In this document: positions 35,174 through 42,625 of the stretch, in pieces
How the letters are laid out: each line of letters starts with the position of its first letter
Numbering within the stretch: the stretch's first letter is position 1
From: JAHEJN01 sp963787285
GTDB lineage: Bacteria > Actinomycetota > Acidimicrobiia > Acidimicrobiales > JAHEJN01
NCBI GenBank assembly: GCA_963787285.1
Contig: CAWBCM010000007.1
Coordinates: 8,336-72,335 of the forward strand
Direction of reading: 5' to 3'
Length of the DNA stretch: 64,000 bases
Notes under the pieces: generated by a model
The model's input: only the letters and a program-made list of their open reading frames with translations
Databases searched by the model: none
Told to the model about the DNA's origin: nothing
Made by a program: the position numbers and the translations under genes

Positions 35174-36508
35174 GTGGAAGCAGTAGTCGACAGGGCGTCG
35201 GAAACCGTGGTGGGCACGGAGGCTCAGCAGGCGTTCGACCAGATCGTTGGCGGCCTCGATCGCTTGTCTGCCGCCGGTCTGGTGCCCACCGGTCGGGCCG
35301 ACGCCGAGGTGTGGATCCGTTCGTTGGAGACCGTAGGACGGCGGGTCGATGCAGCCAGGGTGGAGCTCCTGGCCGAGATCCACGAGGCCGGATGGCATCG
35401 CTACGACGGGCACCCGTCGGGGCGGGCCATGGTCGAGGTCGTCGCCGATCTGTCGGTCGAGGAATCCGGGGACCGCGAGCGGGTCCGCAAGGTGATCGTC
35501 GAGCTGCCCGAGGTGGTTGTCGCCTTCCGGGCCGGGCAGATGACTGCGGCCCACCTGCAGGTGTTGGGCCGGCTGCGCTCGAAGCGCGAGGTGCGGTTCG
35601 CCATGTACGACCGCCAGGGCTGGTTCATCGAGCAGGCCACCACGAGGTCCTTCGCCGACTACGAGGCCGCAGTCCTCCGGTGGGCCCGGCTGGTCGACAC
35701 CACCAACACCAGCCGGAACCAGCAGGCCCACGAGACCCGCCACTTTCGCCTCCGTCAGGATCGAGTCGACCTCACGTGGGACATCGTCGGCTCGTGTGCT
35801 GCCGGTCAGGGTGCCATGTTCGAGCAGATCCTCCGGGCCTACGCCACCGCCGAGTACGAGGCCGATTGGGAGAAGGCCCGGGCCGAGCACGGCGACGACG
35901 CCACGGCGGCGCATCTCCCGCGCACCGCGGGCCAGCGGGCGGTCGATGCGCTGACCCAGATCTTCACCGACGCCACCGCCAACCCGGGGTCCGCCGGCGC
36001 CGGCGTCGTGCACAACATCGTCTACGACGCGACGACCTTCGAGGCCGCCCTGGCCGCCATCGAGGGCAACCGACGGCCGGCCTTCGATGTCGACACCTTC
36101 CGGTGCGAGACCATCGACGGCATCCCGCTCGACCCCGTCGAAGCCACCGTCTCGTCACTCGTCGAGGCGGCGCGGCGGGTCGTGGTCGATGCATCGGGCA
36201 CGGTGATCGATCTCGGACGGGCCCGGTGCTTCACCGGCCACGCCCGTATCGCCGCTCAGTTGCAGTCCACCACCTGCATCTGGCCCGGCTGCTGGGTTGC
36301 GGCCACCGGTTGCCAGATCGACCACCTTCGAGAACACCAACAGGGCGGCAGAACCAACCCCGGCAACGGGGCACCACTCTGCGGACGCCACAACCGACAC
36401 AAACACAACCACCGGTTCACGGTGCAACGCGGCCCCGACGGCGACTTCTTCGTCAGCCGCCCCGACGGCAGCACGGTTGGGCGGGCCACCGGGTCGCTGG
36501 TGCCATGA
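35174..36508 (+). CDS. DUF222 domain HNH endonuclease
   Basis: A 444-residue protein with the DUF222 region typical of Actinobacteria (about residues 20-330, from QQAFDQIVGGLDRLSAAGLV through HLQVLGRLRSKRE and GAMFEQILRAYATAE) and a C-terminal HNH nuclease module (about 370-425). That module contains CIWPGCWVAATGC with paired cysteines, CQIDHLREHQQGG, and the downstream CGRHNRHKHNH; all expected zinc and catalytic positions are present. The 13E12-like family occurs in many copies in actinobacterial genomes and has been discussed as mobile or selfish, without proof. No flanking repeats are seen here. The methyltransferase gene follows after 7 nt. Confidence 0.88.
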   Translation: MEAVVDRASETVVGTEAQQAFDQIVGGLDRLSAAGLVPTGRADAEVWIRSLETVGRRVDAARVELLAEIHEAGWHRYDGHPSGRAMVEVVADLSVEESGDRERVRKVIVELPEVVVAFRAGQMTAAHLQVLGRLRSKREVRFAMYDRQGWFIEQATTRSFADYEAAVLRWARLVDTTNTSRNQQAHETRHFRLRQDRVDLTWDIVGSCAAGQGAMFEQILRAYATAEYEADWEKARAEHGDDATAAHLPRTAGQRAVDALTQIFTDATANPGSAGAGVVHNIVYDATTFEAALAAIEGNRRPAFDVDTFRCETIDGIPLDPVEATVSSLVEAARRVVVDASGTVIDLGRARCFTGHARIAAQLQSTTCIWPGCWVAATGCQIDHLREHQQGGRTNPGNGAPLCGRHNRHKHNHRFTVQRGPDGDFFVSRPDGSTVGRATGSLVP

Positions 36509-36515
36509 TGGGCGG

Positions 36516-37214
36516 GTGGCCGACGACGCGCTTCTGACCGAACAACTCGACTACTACCGGGCGCGGGCGAGCGAGTACGACGAGTGGTGGGAGCGTCGTG
36601 GCCGCTACGACCGTGGCCCAGAGGCCACCGCTCGCTGGCGGTCAGAGATCGAGACCGTACGGTCGGCGTTCGACGAGCTGCCCTTCGACGGTGACGTGCT
36701 CGAGCTGGCGGCGGGTACGGGGTACTGGACCGACCTGTTGGCCCGCGGCGCCGCTCGGGTGACGGCGATCGACGGGTCGGCCGAGATGATCGCGATCAAC
36801 CAGGCACGGCTCGGAGCCCGTGCGGCACGGGTCGACTACCGCCGGCTCGACCTCTTCGACTGGAAGCCAGCCTGCCGATGGGACGGGCTCGTGTTCTGCT
36901 TCTGGATCAGTCACGTGCCCCGCGAGCGGCTCGCGGGCTTTCTGCACACCTGTCGCGAGGCGCTCCACGACGGGGCCACCATGTTCTTCCTCGACGGACA
37001 GCGAGTCGACGAGAGCACGGCCGTCGATCACGTGCTGCCCGACGGCGACAGGGAGGTGATGGTTCGCCGGCTCAACGACGGACGTGAGTTCCGCATCGTG
37101 AAGAACTACCACCGAGCGGCGGAGCTCACTGCGCTCGCCGGAGCCGCGGGCTTCGCGCTCGACGTTCGGTACACCGAGACCTTCTTCCAGTACGGGGTCG
37201 GGGTGGCGCGCTAG
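36516..37214 (+). CDS. class I SAM-dependent methyltransferase
   Basis: A 232-residue Rossmann-fold methyltransferase. Motif I is DVLELAAGTGYWTDLLA (about residues 49-65), the acidic residue after strand 2 is in VTAIDGSAEM, and VFCFWISHVPRERL is motif IV. The N-terminal DYYRARASEYDEWW is common in small-molecule methyltransferases of the UbiE/Mlr type. The substrate is unknown. GTG 36516 is preceded at 6 nt by CATGAT (36504-36509), a -10-like element that overlaps the end of the HNH gene. The 3' end is convergent with the VOC gene of the protocatechuate cluster, 19 nt away. Confidence 0.82.
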   Translation: MADDALLTEQLDYYRARASEYDEWWERRGRYDRGPEATARWRSEIETVRSAFDELPFDGDVLELAAGTGYWTDLLARGAARVTAIDGSAEMIAINQARLGARAARVDYRRLDLFDWKPACRWDGLVFCFWISHVPRERLAGFLHTCREALHDGATMFFLDGQRVDESTAVDHVLPDGDREVMVRRLNDGREFRIVKNYHRAAELTALAGAAGFALDVRYTETFFQYGVGVAR

Positions 37215-37233
37215 ACCGCCGGCATCGTTGCTT

Positions 37234-37716
37234 CTACCGGGCGCCGCGTCCGGGGGCGTTGCGGCCGAACCGGGTGAAGTCGGCGGCGAAGTCGAGCGGG
37301 AGGTTCGACGGTTCGTCGTCGGCGAGCAGGTCTTCGGGGACCTCCCACATCACTTCGAACTCGATGCCGTCGGGATCGTGGCAGTAGAGGCTGCGACTCG
37401 TGCCGTGGTTGTTCTCGCCGACGAGCGCGCCCATGGCGGTGAGGCGGGCCTTGGCTTCCTCGAGGTCCTCCAGGGTCTCGACCTCCCATGCGAGGTGGTA
37501 GAGGCCGGGCGACTGGGGAAGGGGCACCGAGCGAGGGGTTCGGAACAGGCCCAGATCGTGATCGGTCGCCGATTCCGACGAGCTCATGAACACCGCGTTG
37601 TCGGAGTCGACCTTGCGCTCCAACCCGAGGGCCTGCTCGTAGAACTCCGCCGATCGCTGCGGGTCGGTGACCCACAGCACGGCATGACGGAGACCGAGAA
37701 CCGGCTTGGTGCCCAT
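37234..37716 (-). CDS. VOC/extradiol-dioxygenase-like protein, last gene after ligB
   Basis: A 160-residue vicinal-oxygen-chelate protein: LGLRHAVLWVTDPQRSAEFY begins the first half, and GLYHLAWEVETLEDL and GIEFEVMWEVPEDL the second. His, His and Glu occupy the metal-ligand positions of type I extradiol dioxygenases and related lyases. The start is ATG 37716, 2 nt after the ligB stop, so it is in the pobA-ligA-ligB transcript. No gene like it is needed for the standard protocatechuate 4,5-cleavage pathway; it may act on a related catechol or detoxify a by-product. It is a one-domain protein, unlike two-domain dioxygenases such as BphC. Confidence 0.78.
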   Translation of the reverse strand: MGTKPVLGLRHAVLWVTDPQRSAEFYEQALGLERKVDSDNAVFMSSSESATDHDLGLFRTPRSVPLPQSPGLYHLAWEVETLEDLEEAKARLTAMGALVGENNHGTSRSLYCHDPDGIEFEVMWEVPEDLLADDEPSNLPLDFAADFTRFGRNAPGRGAR

Positions 37717-37718
37717 CG

Positions 37719-38561
37719 CTACCTCGGCTCCTCCAGAATCAGGTGCCCGACGGCCGTGTTGGATGCGGGCACGTGGTAGTGGCGGTGCACTTCCTTTGCG
37801 TCGGGTGCGAGGGCGCCGCGCATGATGAGCCACATGACAAGCTCGATGCCCTCGGAGCCCGCCTCGCGGACGTAGTCGATGTGGGGTATCGAGGCGAGCG
37901 CCTCGGGGTCGGACGCAAACCGGTCGAGGAACGCCGTGTCGAACTCGGTGTTGATCAGCCCGACCCGCTCACCCTGCAATTGGTGGCTCATGCCGCCGGT
38001 GCCCCAGACCTGCACGTTCAGGTCGTCGGGAAACGACTCGACGGCCTTGCGAATGGCGTGGCCGAGGTTGAAACAGCGGCGGCCCGACGGCGGCGGGTAC
38101 ACCACCACGTTCACCGCGAAGGGAATGACCTTGCACGGCCACTCCTCGGGCTGGTCGAACATCAGCGAGAGCGGAACGGTGAGGCCGTGATCGACATCCA
38201 TCTCGTTCACGATGGTGAGATCGAAGTCGTCCTGGATCACTGACTGGGCGATGTGCCAGGCCAGGTCGGGATGGCCCTCGACCACCGGAACCGGGCGACG
38301 GCCCCACCCTTCGTCGGCCGACTCGAAGCGCTCGCCGGTGCCGATGGCGAAGGTGGGGATCATCTCGAGGCTGAACGCCGTGGCGTGGTCGTTGTACACC
38401 AGCAGGATCACGTCGGGCTTCTGCTCGGCCATCCATTCCTTGGAGTACTCGTAGCCGGCGAAGAGGGGCCGCCAGTAGTCCTCGTCGGTCTTCCCGAGAT
38501 CGATCGCGGCGCCGATGGCGGGCACATGTGAGGTGGTGATGCCTCCGGTGATGCGGGCCAT
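37719..38561 (-). CDS. ligB: protocatechuate 4,5-dioxygenase beta (catalytic) subunit
   Basis: A 280-residue class III extradiol dioxygenase subunit that, with LigA, opens protocatechuate between C4 and C5 to 4-carboxy-2-hydroxymuconate-6-semialdehyde (CHMS). The iron ligands expected from LigB are visible: His12 in ITTSHVPAIG, His59 in LVYNDHATAF, and a Glu late in EGIELVMW. The second-shell catalytic His is in GTGGMSHQLQG. EMDVDHGLTVPL and SFPDDLNVQVWGTGG are family landmarks. Its ATG overlaps the ligA stop by one base (TGATG), so the subunits are translated together. A single-domain form, not the fused LigAB type. Confidence 0.95.
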   Translation of the reverse strand: MARITGGITTSHVPAIGAAIDLGKTDEDYWRPLFAGYEYSKEWMAEQKPDVILLVYNDHATAFSLEMIPTFAIGTGERFESADEGWGRRPVPVVEGHPDLAWHIAQSVIQDDFDLTIVNEMDVDHGLTVPLSLMFDQPEEWPCKVIPFAVNVVVYPPPSGRRCFNLGHAIRKAVESFPDDLNVQVWGTGGMSHQLQGERVGLINTEFDTAFLDRFASDPEALASIPHIDYVREAGSEGIELVMWLIMRGALAPDAKEVHRHYHVPASNTAVGHLILEEPR

Positions 38562-38950
38562 CAGCTCTGCTCCCCGATGTAGCGGTTGCCGTCGGGCGAT
38601 CGGCCGCCGGCCAGCATCATCGCCCGGTACTCCTCCTGGGGCACGCCGGCCTGGAAGGCGGCGGCCTTCTCGAAGCTCCACTCGTCGGTGAAGAAGAGCT
38701 TGGCCAGAAAGTAGATGTTGCCGCCCAGTTTCAGGAGCCCCTTGTAGTCGCGGGCGAGAACCCCGGCCCGTTGTTCGGGGGTCATCGGCCATTCGTCGAG
38801 GTAGGCCTCCTCGTCGGCCTTGAATCGCTCGCGGTTCTCCGGCTTCATGAGGGACATGCAGAACTGGTTGCAGTGGTAGCCCATGCGGGCCATGTCGGAG
38901 TCGAAGATGGTGGTGCCGGGGATGTCGGCATAGGGCTTGTCGGGGGCCAT
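38561..38950 (-). CDS. ligA: protocatechuate 4,5-dioxygenase alpha subunit
   Basis: A 129-residue all-helical subunit that closes the active site of LigB. IPGTTIFDSDMARMGYHCNQ and FCMSLMKPENRERFKADEEA match the LigA N-terminus, and AVLARDYKGLLK-like (here VLARDYKGLLKLGGNIYF) with KLFFTDEWSFEKAAAF matches the second half. It is preceded by pobA with 12 nt between, and by GGAGGACC just before its ATG, a good ribosome-binding site. Its TGA is joined to ligB as TGATG. Size and order are those of sphingomonad ligAB, although the host looks actinobacterial. Confidence 0.94.
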   Translation of the reverse strand: MAPDKPYADIPGTTIFDSDMARMGYHCNQFCMSLMKPENRERFKADEEAYLDEWPMTPEQRAGVLARDYKGLLKLGGNIYFLAKLFFTDEWSFEKAAAFQAGVPQEEYRAMMLAGGRSPDGNRYIGEQS

Positions 38951-38962
38951 GCGCGGTCCTCC

Positions 38963-40138
38963 TCAGGTCTCGAAGGGCAGGCCTGCATACTGCTCGCACA
39001 TCGACGCCTGCGCGAAATGCGACGATCGGAGATACTCGAGCTCGGCCTCCTGGGCCCGCTGGTCGAAGTCGGTCTGGTCGGGGAAGCGATGCAGCAACAG
39101 GGTGAGCCACCACGAGAATCGCACCGCGCTCCACACCCGACGGAGGGCCATCTCGGAGTAGTTGTCGAGGTATCCGTCGTCGGCCTTCTCGTAGTGGTGA
39201 ATGAGCGCCCGGCTCAGGTAGTACACGTCGCTGATGGCCAGATTCAGACCCTTGGCGCCGGTGGGAGGCACGATGTGGGCGGCGTCGCCCGCCAGGAACA
39301 GGTTGCCGTACCGCATCGGTTCGGCCACGAAGCTGCGCAGGGGCGCGATCGACTTCTCGATCGACGGCCCGGTGACGACGTCGTCGCGGGTGTCGGCAGG
39401 GAGACGGATGAGCAGCTCTTCCCAGAAGCGGTCGTCGGGCCAGTCGTCGACGGTGTCGTCGAGGCTGCACTGCAGGTAGTAGCGGCTGAGCATCGGGTTG
39501 CGCATCGAGGCGAGGGCGAACCCGCGCGGGTGGTTGCAGTACACGAGGTCGGGCAGCGGCGGCGTCTCCGAGAGGATGCCGAGCCAGCCGAAGGGGTACA
39601 CCTTCTCGTAGGTCCGCAGCACGTCGGCGGGGATGGTTGGTCGGCCCACCCCGTGGAAGCCGTCACACGCGGCGACATAGTCGCAGTCGACGCGCACGCG
39701 GTCACCGTTGCTCGAGTAGGTGACATACGGCGCACTGGTGGTGACGTCGTGGATCTCGACTTCGGCGGCCTCGAACACGATGTCGGTCCCGAGGCGATCT
39801 CCGGCGTCGTAGAGATCCTTCTGGATCTCGGTCTGGCCGTAGGCCATGAACTGGCTTCCGACATGCTTCTTGATGTCGATGTAGAAGCTGTCGCGCCCCG
39901 CCCAGGCGATGCGGGTGCCGTCGTGCACGTGGCCCTCGGCGTCCATGCGGTCACCGACACCGTTGGCGCGGAGGAACTCGACCGAACCCCACTCGAGCAC
40001 GCCGGCCCGTATCCGACCGAGCACGTAGTCACGCGACTGACGTTCGAGCACCACGCTGGTGATCCCCGCCCGATGAAGTACATGCGACAGCAGTGTGCCG
40101 GCGGGCCCTCCGCCGATGATGGCGACCTGTGTTCGCAT
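38963..40138 (-). CDS. pobA: 4-hydroxybenzoate 3-monooxygenase
   Basis: A 391-residue flavoprotein hydroxylase that makes protocatechuate from 4-hydroxybenzoate with NAD(P)H and oxygen. The FAD fingerprint is VAIIGGGPAGTLLSHVL (residues 5-21). The PobA-specific segment RDYVLGRIRAGVLEWG carries the arginine/tyrosine region that distinguishes this group from other class A monooxygenases. YGQTEIQKDLYDA, the DG motif near YVAACDGFHGVG, and the second FAD motif LFLAGDAAHIVPPTGAKG are present. Start ATG 40138 has AAGGAG with a 5 nt spacer; a start 12 codons upstream is rejected. It is first in the pobA-ligA-ligB-VOC transcript. Confidence 0.95.
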   Translation of the reverse strand: MRTQVAIIGGGPAGTLLSHVLHRAGITSVVLERQSRDYVLGRIRAGVLEWGSVEFLRANGVGDRMDAEGHVHDGTRIAWAGRDSFYIDIKKHVGSQFMAYGQTEIQKDLYDAGDRLGTDIVFEAAEVEIHDVTTSAPYVTYSSNGDRVRVDCDYVAACDGFHGVGRPTIPADVLRTYEKVYPFGWLGILSETPPLPDLVYCNHPRGFALASMRNPMLSRYYLQCSLDDTVDDWPDDRFWEELLIRLPADTRDDVVTGPSIEKSIAPLRSFVAEPMRYGNLFLAGDAAHIVPPTGAKGLNLAISDVYYLSRALIHHYEKADDGYLDNYSEMALRRVWSAVRFSWWLTLLLHRFPDQTDFDQRAQEAELEYLRSSHFAQASMCEQYAGLPFET

Positions 40139-40172
40139 CGAGGCTCCTTCGGTCGGGGGGATGTCGTTGGCC

Positions 40173-40178
40173 ATAGTA
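40173..40178 (-). promoter_or_regulatory. -10 element TACTAT for pobA in the pobA/DLH divergent region
   Basis: On the minus strand TACTAT lies about 34 nt upstream of the pobA ATG. The 92-nt region between the two divergent genes (40139-40230) is the obvious place for a pathway operator, but no regulator gene is adjacent. I see no convincing palindrome there. Confidence 0.35.
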
Positions 40179-40230
40179 TGTCGGGCGTCACAAGGCCCCG
40201 GTATCGACGCCGGGCTCAGGAGGGACAGAC

Positions 40231-40902
40231 GTGGCTCACATCGAAATCACCGCCGGCGACGGTCACACGCTCGGCGCGTACGAGAACCGTCCGGAGCGAG
40301 CCACTCGAGGCCTGGTGGTCATCCAGGAGATCTTCGGCGTCAACGACCACATCCGCTCGGTCGTCGATCGCTATGCCGCGCTCGGGTATCACGCAATCGC
40401 CCCTGCGGTGTTCGACCGCGTCGAGCGCGGTGTCGAGCTCGACTACACCGCCGAGGGCATCGAGGCGGGCCGGGCCCTCCGCGGCGGGCTCGATGACGAC
40501 GAGACGCTCCTCGACATGGCCGCGGCGATCGCGCGTGTCGAGGGCTCTGGTCCCGTGGGACTGGTCGGCTACTGCTTCGGCGGATCGATGGCGTGGCTGG
40601 CCGCGCACGCGCTGCCCGTCGACGCGGCCGTTGGCTACTACGGAGGTCAGGTGACCGCCTTCCTCGACCGCGACCCTCATGCGCCGATCATGTTGCATTT
40701 CGGGGCACTCGACGCCAACATCCCCGTCGACGGCGTCAGTGCAATAACCGACCGCTACCCACGGGTCCCGATGCACGTGTACCCCGACGCCGAACACGGC
40801 TTCAACTGCGACGCGCGTGGGTCGTATCACGCCGAGTCGGCCGCGCTCGCCCTCGACCGCACCCTGGCTTTCCTCGACGAGCACCTCGGGAGGAGCGAGT
40901 GA
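40231..40902 (+). CDS. dienelactone hydrolase family protein, coupled to ligJ
   Basis: A 223-residue alpha/beta hydrolase of the DLH group. The nucleophile is a cysteine in GYCFGGSMAW, the acid is likely the Asp in HFGALDANIPVD, and the His is in YPDAEHGFNCDARGSYH; together these form the Cys-Asp-His triad of dienelactone hydrolases. GLVVIQEIFGVNDHIRSV is the family's N-terminal signature. Start GTG 40231 has AGGAGGG upstream. Its TGA overlaps the GTG of ligJ (GTGA). The standard protocatechuate 4,5 route does not need it (LigI opens the pyrone), so its presence in the operon is unexplained. Confidence 0.87.
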   Translation: MAHIEITAGDGHTLGAYENRPERATRGLVVIQEIFGVNDHIRSVVDRYAALGYHAIAPAVFDRVERGVELDYTAEGIEAGRALRGGLDDDETLLDMAAAIARVEGSGPVGLVGYCFGGSMAWLAAHALPVDAAVGYYGGQVTAFLDRDPHAPIMLHFGALDANIPVDGVSAITDRYPRVPMHVYPDAEHGFNCDARGSYHAESAALALDRTLAFLDEHLGRSE

Positions 40903-41906
40903 TCATCGACTGTCACGGGCACTACACCACCACGCCGCCAGGTGTGGGTGAGTGGAGAGAGGCCCAGAAGGCCGCCGTGGCCGCCGACCCCGCTCATGTC
41001 GGCGACAAGGGTGTCCTGTCGGTGTCCGACGACGAGATCAGACAGAGCATCGAGGCCAACCAGCTCAAGCTGCAGCGCGAACGCGGCGCCGATCTCACCA
41101 TCTTCTCCCCCCGGGCGAGCTGGATGGCCCACCACGTCGGAAACGAGCACACGTCCACCTTCTGGAGCCAGCACCAGAACGAGCTCATCCGCCGGGTGTG
41201 CGACCTCTATCCCCAGAACTTCGCGCCCGTCTGTCAGTTGCCTCAGTCACCTGGCGCGGCCATCGACGGCTCGGTGGCCGAGCTGCGTCGCTGCGTCGAC
41301 GAGATGGGATTCATCGGCTGCAACGTGAACCCCGATCCGACCGGCGGGTTCTGGACCGGTCCGCCCCTCTTCGACCCCTACTGGTGGCCGTTGTGGGAAG
41401 CCATGTGCGAGCTCGACGTGCCCGGAATGATCCACGTGAGCGCCGCCTGCAACGACAACTTCACCACCACCGGATCGCACTATCTCGGTGCCGACACCAC
41501 TGCGTTCGTGCAGGCGCTGTCCTCGGGCTTCATGGCCGACTTCCCGAACCTGCGATGGGTCATTCCCCACGGCGGCGGGGCGGTGCCGTATCACTGGGGT
41601 CGGTTCAGGGGCATGGCGGCGGACAACGGTTGGGACTTCGACGGTCTGCACGACCACATCTGGTACGACACGTGCGTCTACCACCAGCCCGGCATCGATC
41701 TGCTCCTGAGCGTGGTCCCCGCCGGCAACGTCTTGTTCGCCTCCGAGATGGTCGGGGCGGTACGCGGTGTCGACCCCGATACCGGCCACTACTACGACGA
41801 CACCAAGCGGTACCTCGACGCTGCCGCCATCTCCGATGCCGATCGCAGTGCGATCTACGACGCCAACATCCGCCGTGTCTATCCCCGACTGGAAGTGTCC
41901 GCATGA
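40899..41906 (+). CDS. ligJ: 4-oxalomesaconate hydratase
   Basis: A 335-residue amidohydrolase-fold hydratase that adds water to 4-oxalomesaconate to give 4-carboxy-4-hydroxy-2-oxoadipate (CHA). It matches LigJ along its length: IIDCHGHYTTTP with the first metal ligands, IEANQLKLQRERGADLTIFS, MGFIGCNVNPDPTGGFW, GMIHVSAACND, IPHGGGAVPYHWGRFRGMA, YDTCVYHQPGIDLL, and ASEMVGAVRGVDPDTGHYYD. Start GTG 40899 lies in a GTGA overlap with the DLH gene, and its end is in an ATGA overlap with ligK, so three genes are co-translated. Confidence is high because LigJ differs clearly from decarboxylases of the same superfamily. Confidence 0.94.
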   Translation: MIIDCHGHYTTTPPGVGEWREAQKAAVAADPAHVGDKGVLSVSDDEIRQSIEANQLKLQRERGADLTIFSPRASWMAHHVGNEHTSTFWSQHQNELIRRVCDLYPQNFAPVCQLPQSPGAAIDGSVAELRRCVDEMGFIGCNVNPDPTGGFWTGPPLFDPYWWPLWEAMCELDVPGMIHVSAACNDNFTTTGSHYLGADTTAFVQALSSGFMADFPNLRWVIPHGGGAVPYHWGRFRGMAADNGWDFDGLHDHIWYDTCVYHQPGIDLLLSVVPAGNVLFASEMVGAVRGVDPDTGHYYDDTKRYLDAAAISDADRSAIYDANIRRVYPRLEVSA

Positions 41907-42595
41907 ACCGCCACGTGGTGATCCACTCCATCGAACGCGCCGACGCCGCGTTCATCGACGAGCTCGGAGCGGCCGGCACCGCCACCGTGCACGAGGGGAT
42001 CGGACGCCGGGGCTACGCCGGACCGCAGATCGTCGCGCGGCAGCGGGGAGTCAAGGTCGCCGGTTCTGCCGTCACCGTGTCGAGCCATCCGGGTGACAAC
42101 GGCATGATCCACGCAGCCGTGTCGGTGTGCCGGCCCGGCGACATCGTCATCGTCGCCCATACGGCACCCTCGACTCACGGCGGTTTCGGCGACCTGCTGG
42201 CCACGTCGCTCATGGCTCATGGCGTGCGGGCCTTCGTGACCGACGCCGCCGTGCGAGACACCGCCGACCTCAACGCAATGGGCTTCCCGGTCTGGAGTCA
42301 GTACGTGTCGTGCCAGGGCACGGTGAAGGCGACTCCCGGGTCGGTCAACGTGCCCATCCGCTTCGGGGAGGCCATCGTGGCTCCCGGCGACATCGTCTGC
42401 TGCGATGACGACGGAGTGGTCATCGTGCCTCGGGCGGAAGCGGCATGGGCCGCCGAACAGGCTCGGGTGCGCCTCGAGAAGGAGGCCGGCACCCGCGCCC
42501 GACTCGAAGCCAAGGAGCTCGGCCTCGACATGTACGGGCTGCGCGACGCCCAGGTCGCCATGGGCGTCGAGTACCTCGACTCGTGGTCGCAGTGA
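41903..42595 (+). CDS. ligK: 4-carboxy-4-hydroxy-2-oxoadipate aldolase
   Basis: A 230-residue class II aldolase of the RraA-like/HMG-CHA fold. It cleaves CHA to pyruvate and oxaloacetate, the last step of the pathway. The RraA-type core is clear: GTATVHEGIGRRGYAGP, SVCRPGDIVIVAH, GFGDLLATSLMAHGVRAFVT, DAAVRDTADLNAMGFPVWSQ (with the Arg-Asp of the metal site) and APGDIVCCDDDGVVIVP. The C-terminal helix with LEAKELGLDMYGLR is typical of LigK/ProA and absent from RraA itself. ATG 41903 overlaps the ligJ stop (ATGA). Confidence 0.93.
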   Translation: MNRHVVIHSIERADAAFIDELGAAGTATVHEGIGRRGYAGPQIVARQRGVKVAGSAVTVSSHPGDNGMIHAAVSVCRPGDIVIVAHTAPSTHGGFGDLLATSLMAHGVRAFVTDAAVRDTADLNAMGFPVWSQYVSCQGTVKATPGSVNVPIRFGEAIVAPGDIVCCDDDGVVIVPRAEAAWAAEQARVRLEKEAGTRARLEAKELGLDMYGLRDAQVAMGVEYLDSWSQ

Positions 42596-42612
42596 AATCG
42601 CAAATGATGAGG

Positions 42613-42618
42613 CATCCT
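42613..42618 (+). promoter_or_regulatory. -10-like element CATCCT, leaderless promoter of trkA
   Basis: CATCCT is followed by 7 nt and ATG 42626; the first T of TANNNT is replaced by C as at several genes here. It gives trkAH a promoter separate from ligJ-ligK. Confidence 0.35.
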
Positions 42619-42625
42619 TGAGGCC

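Noticed and set aside
35174..36508. A group I intron-type or IS-associated mobile HNH nuclease
   Set aside because: The DUF222-HNH architecture is a normal actinobacterial gene family; I see no flanking repeats, target duplications or interrupted host gene.
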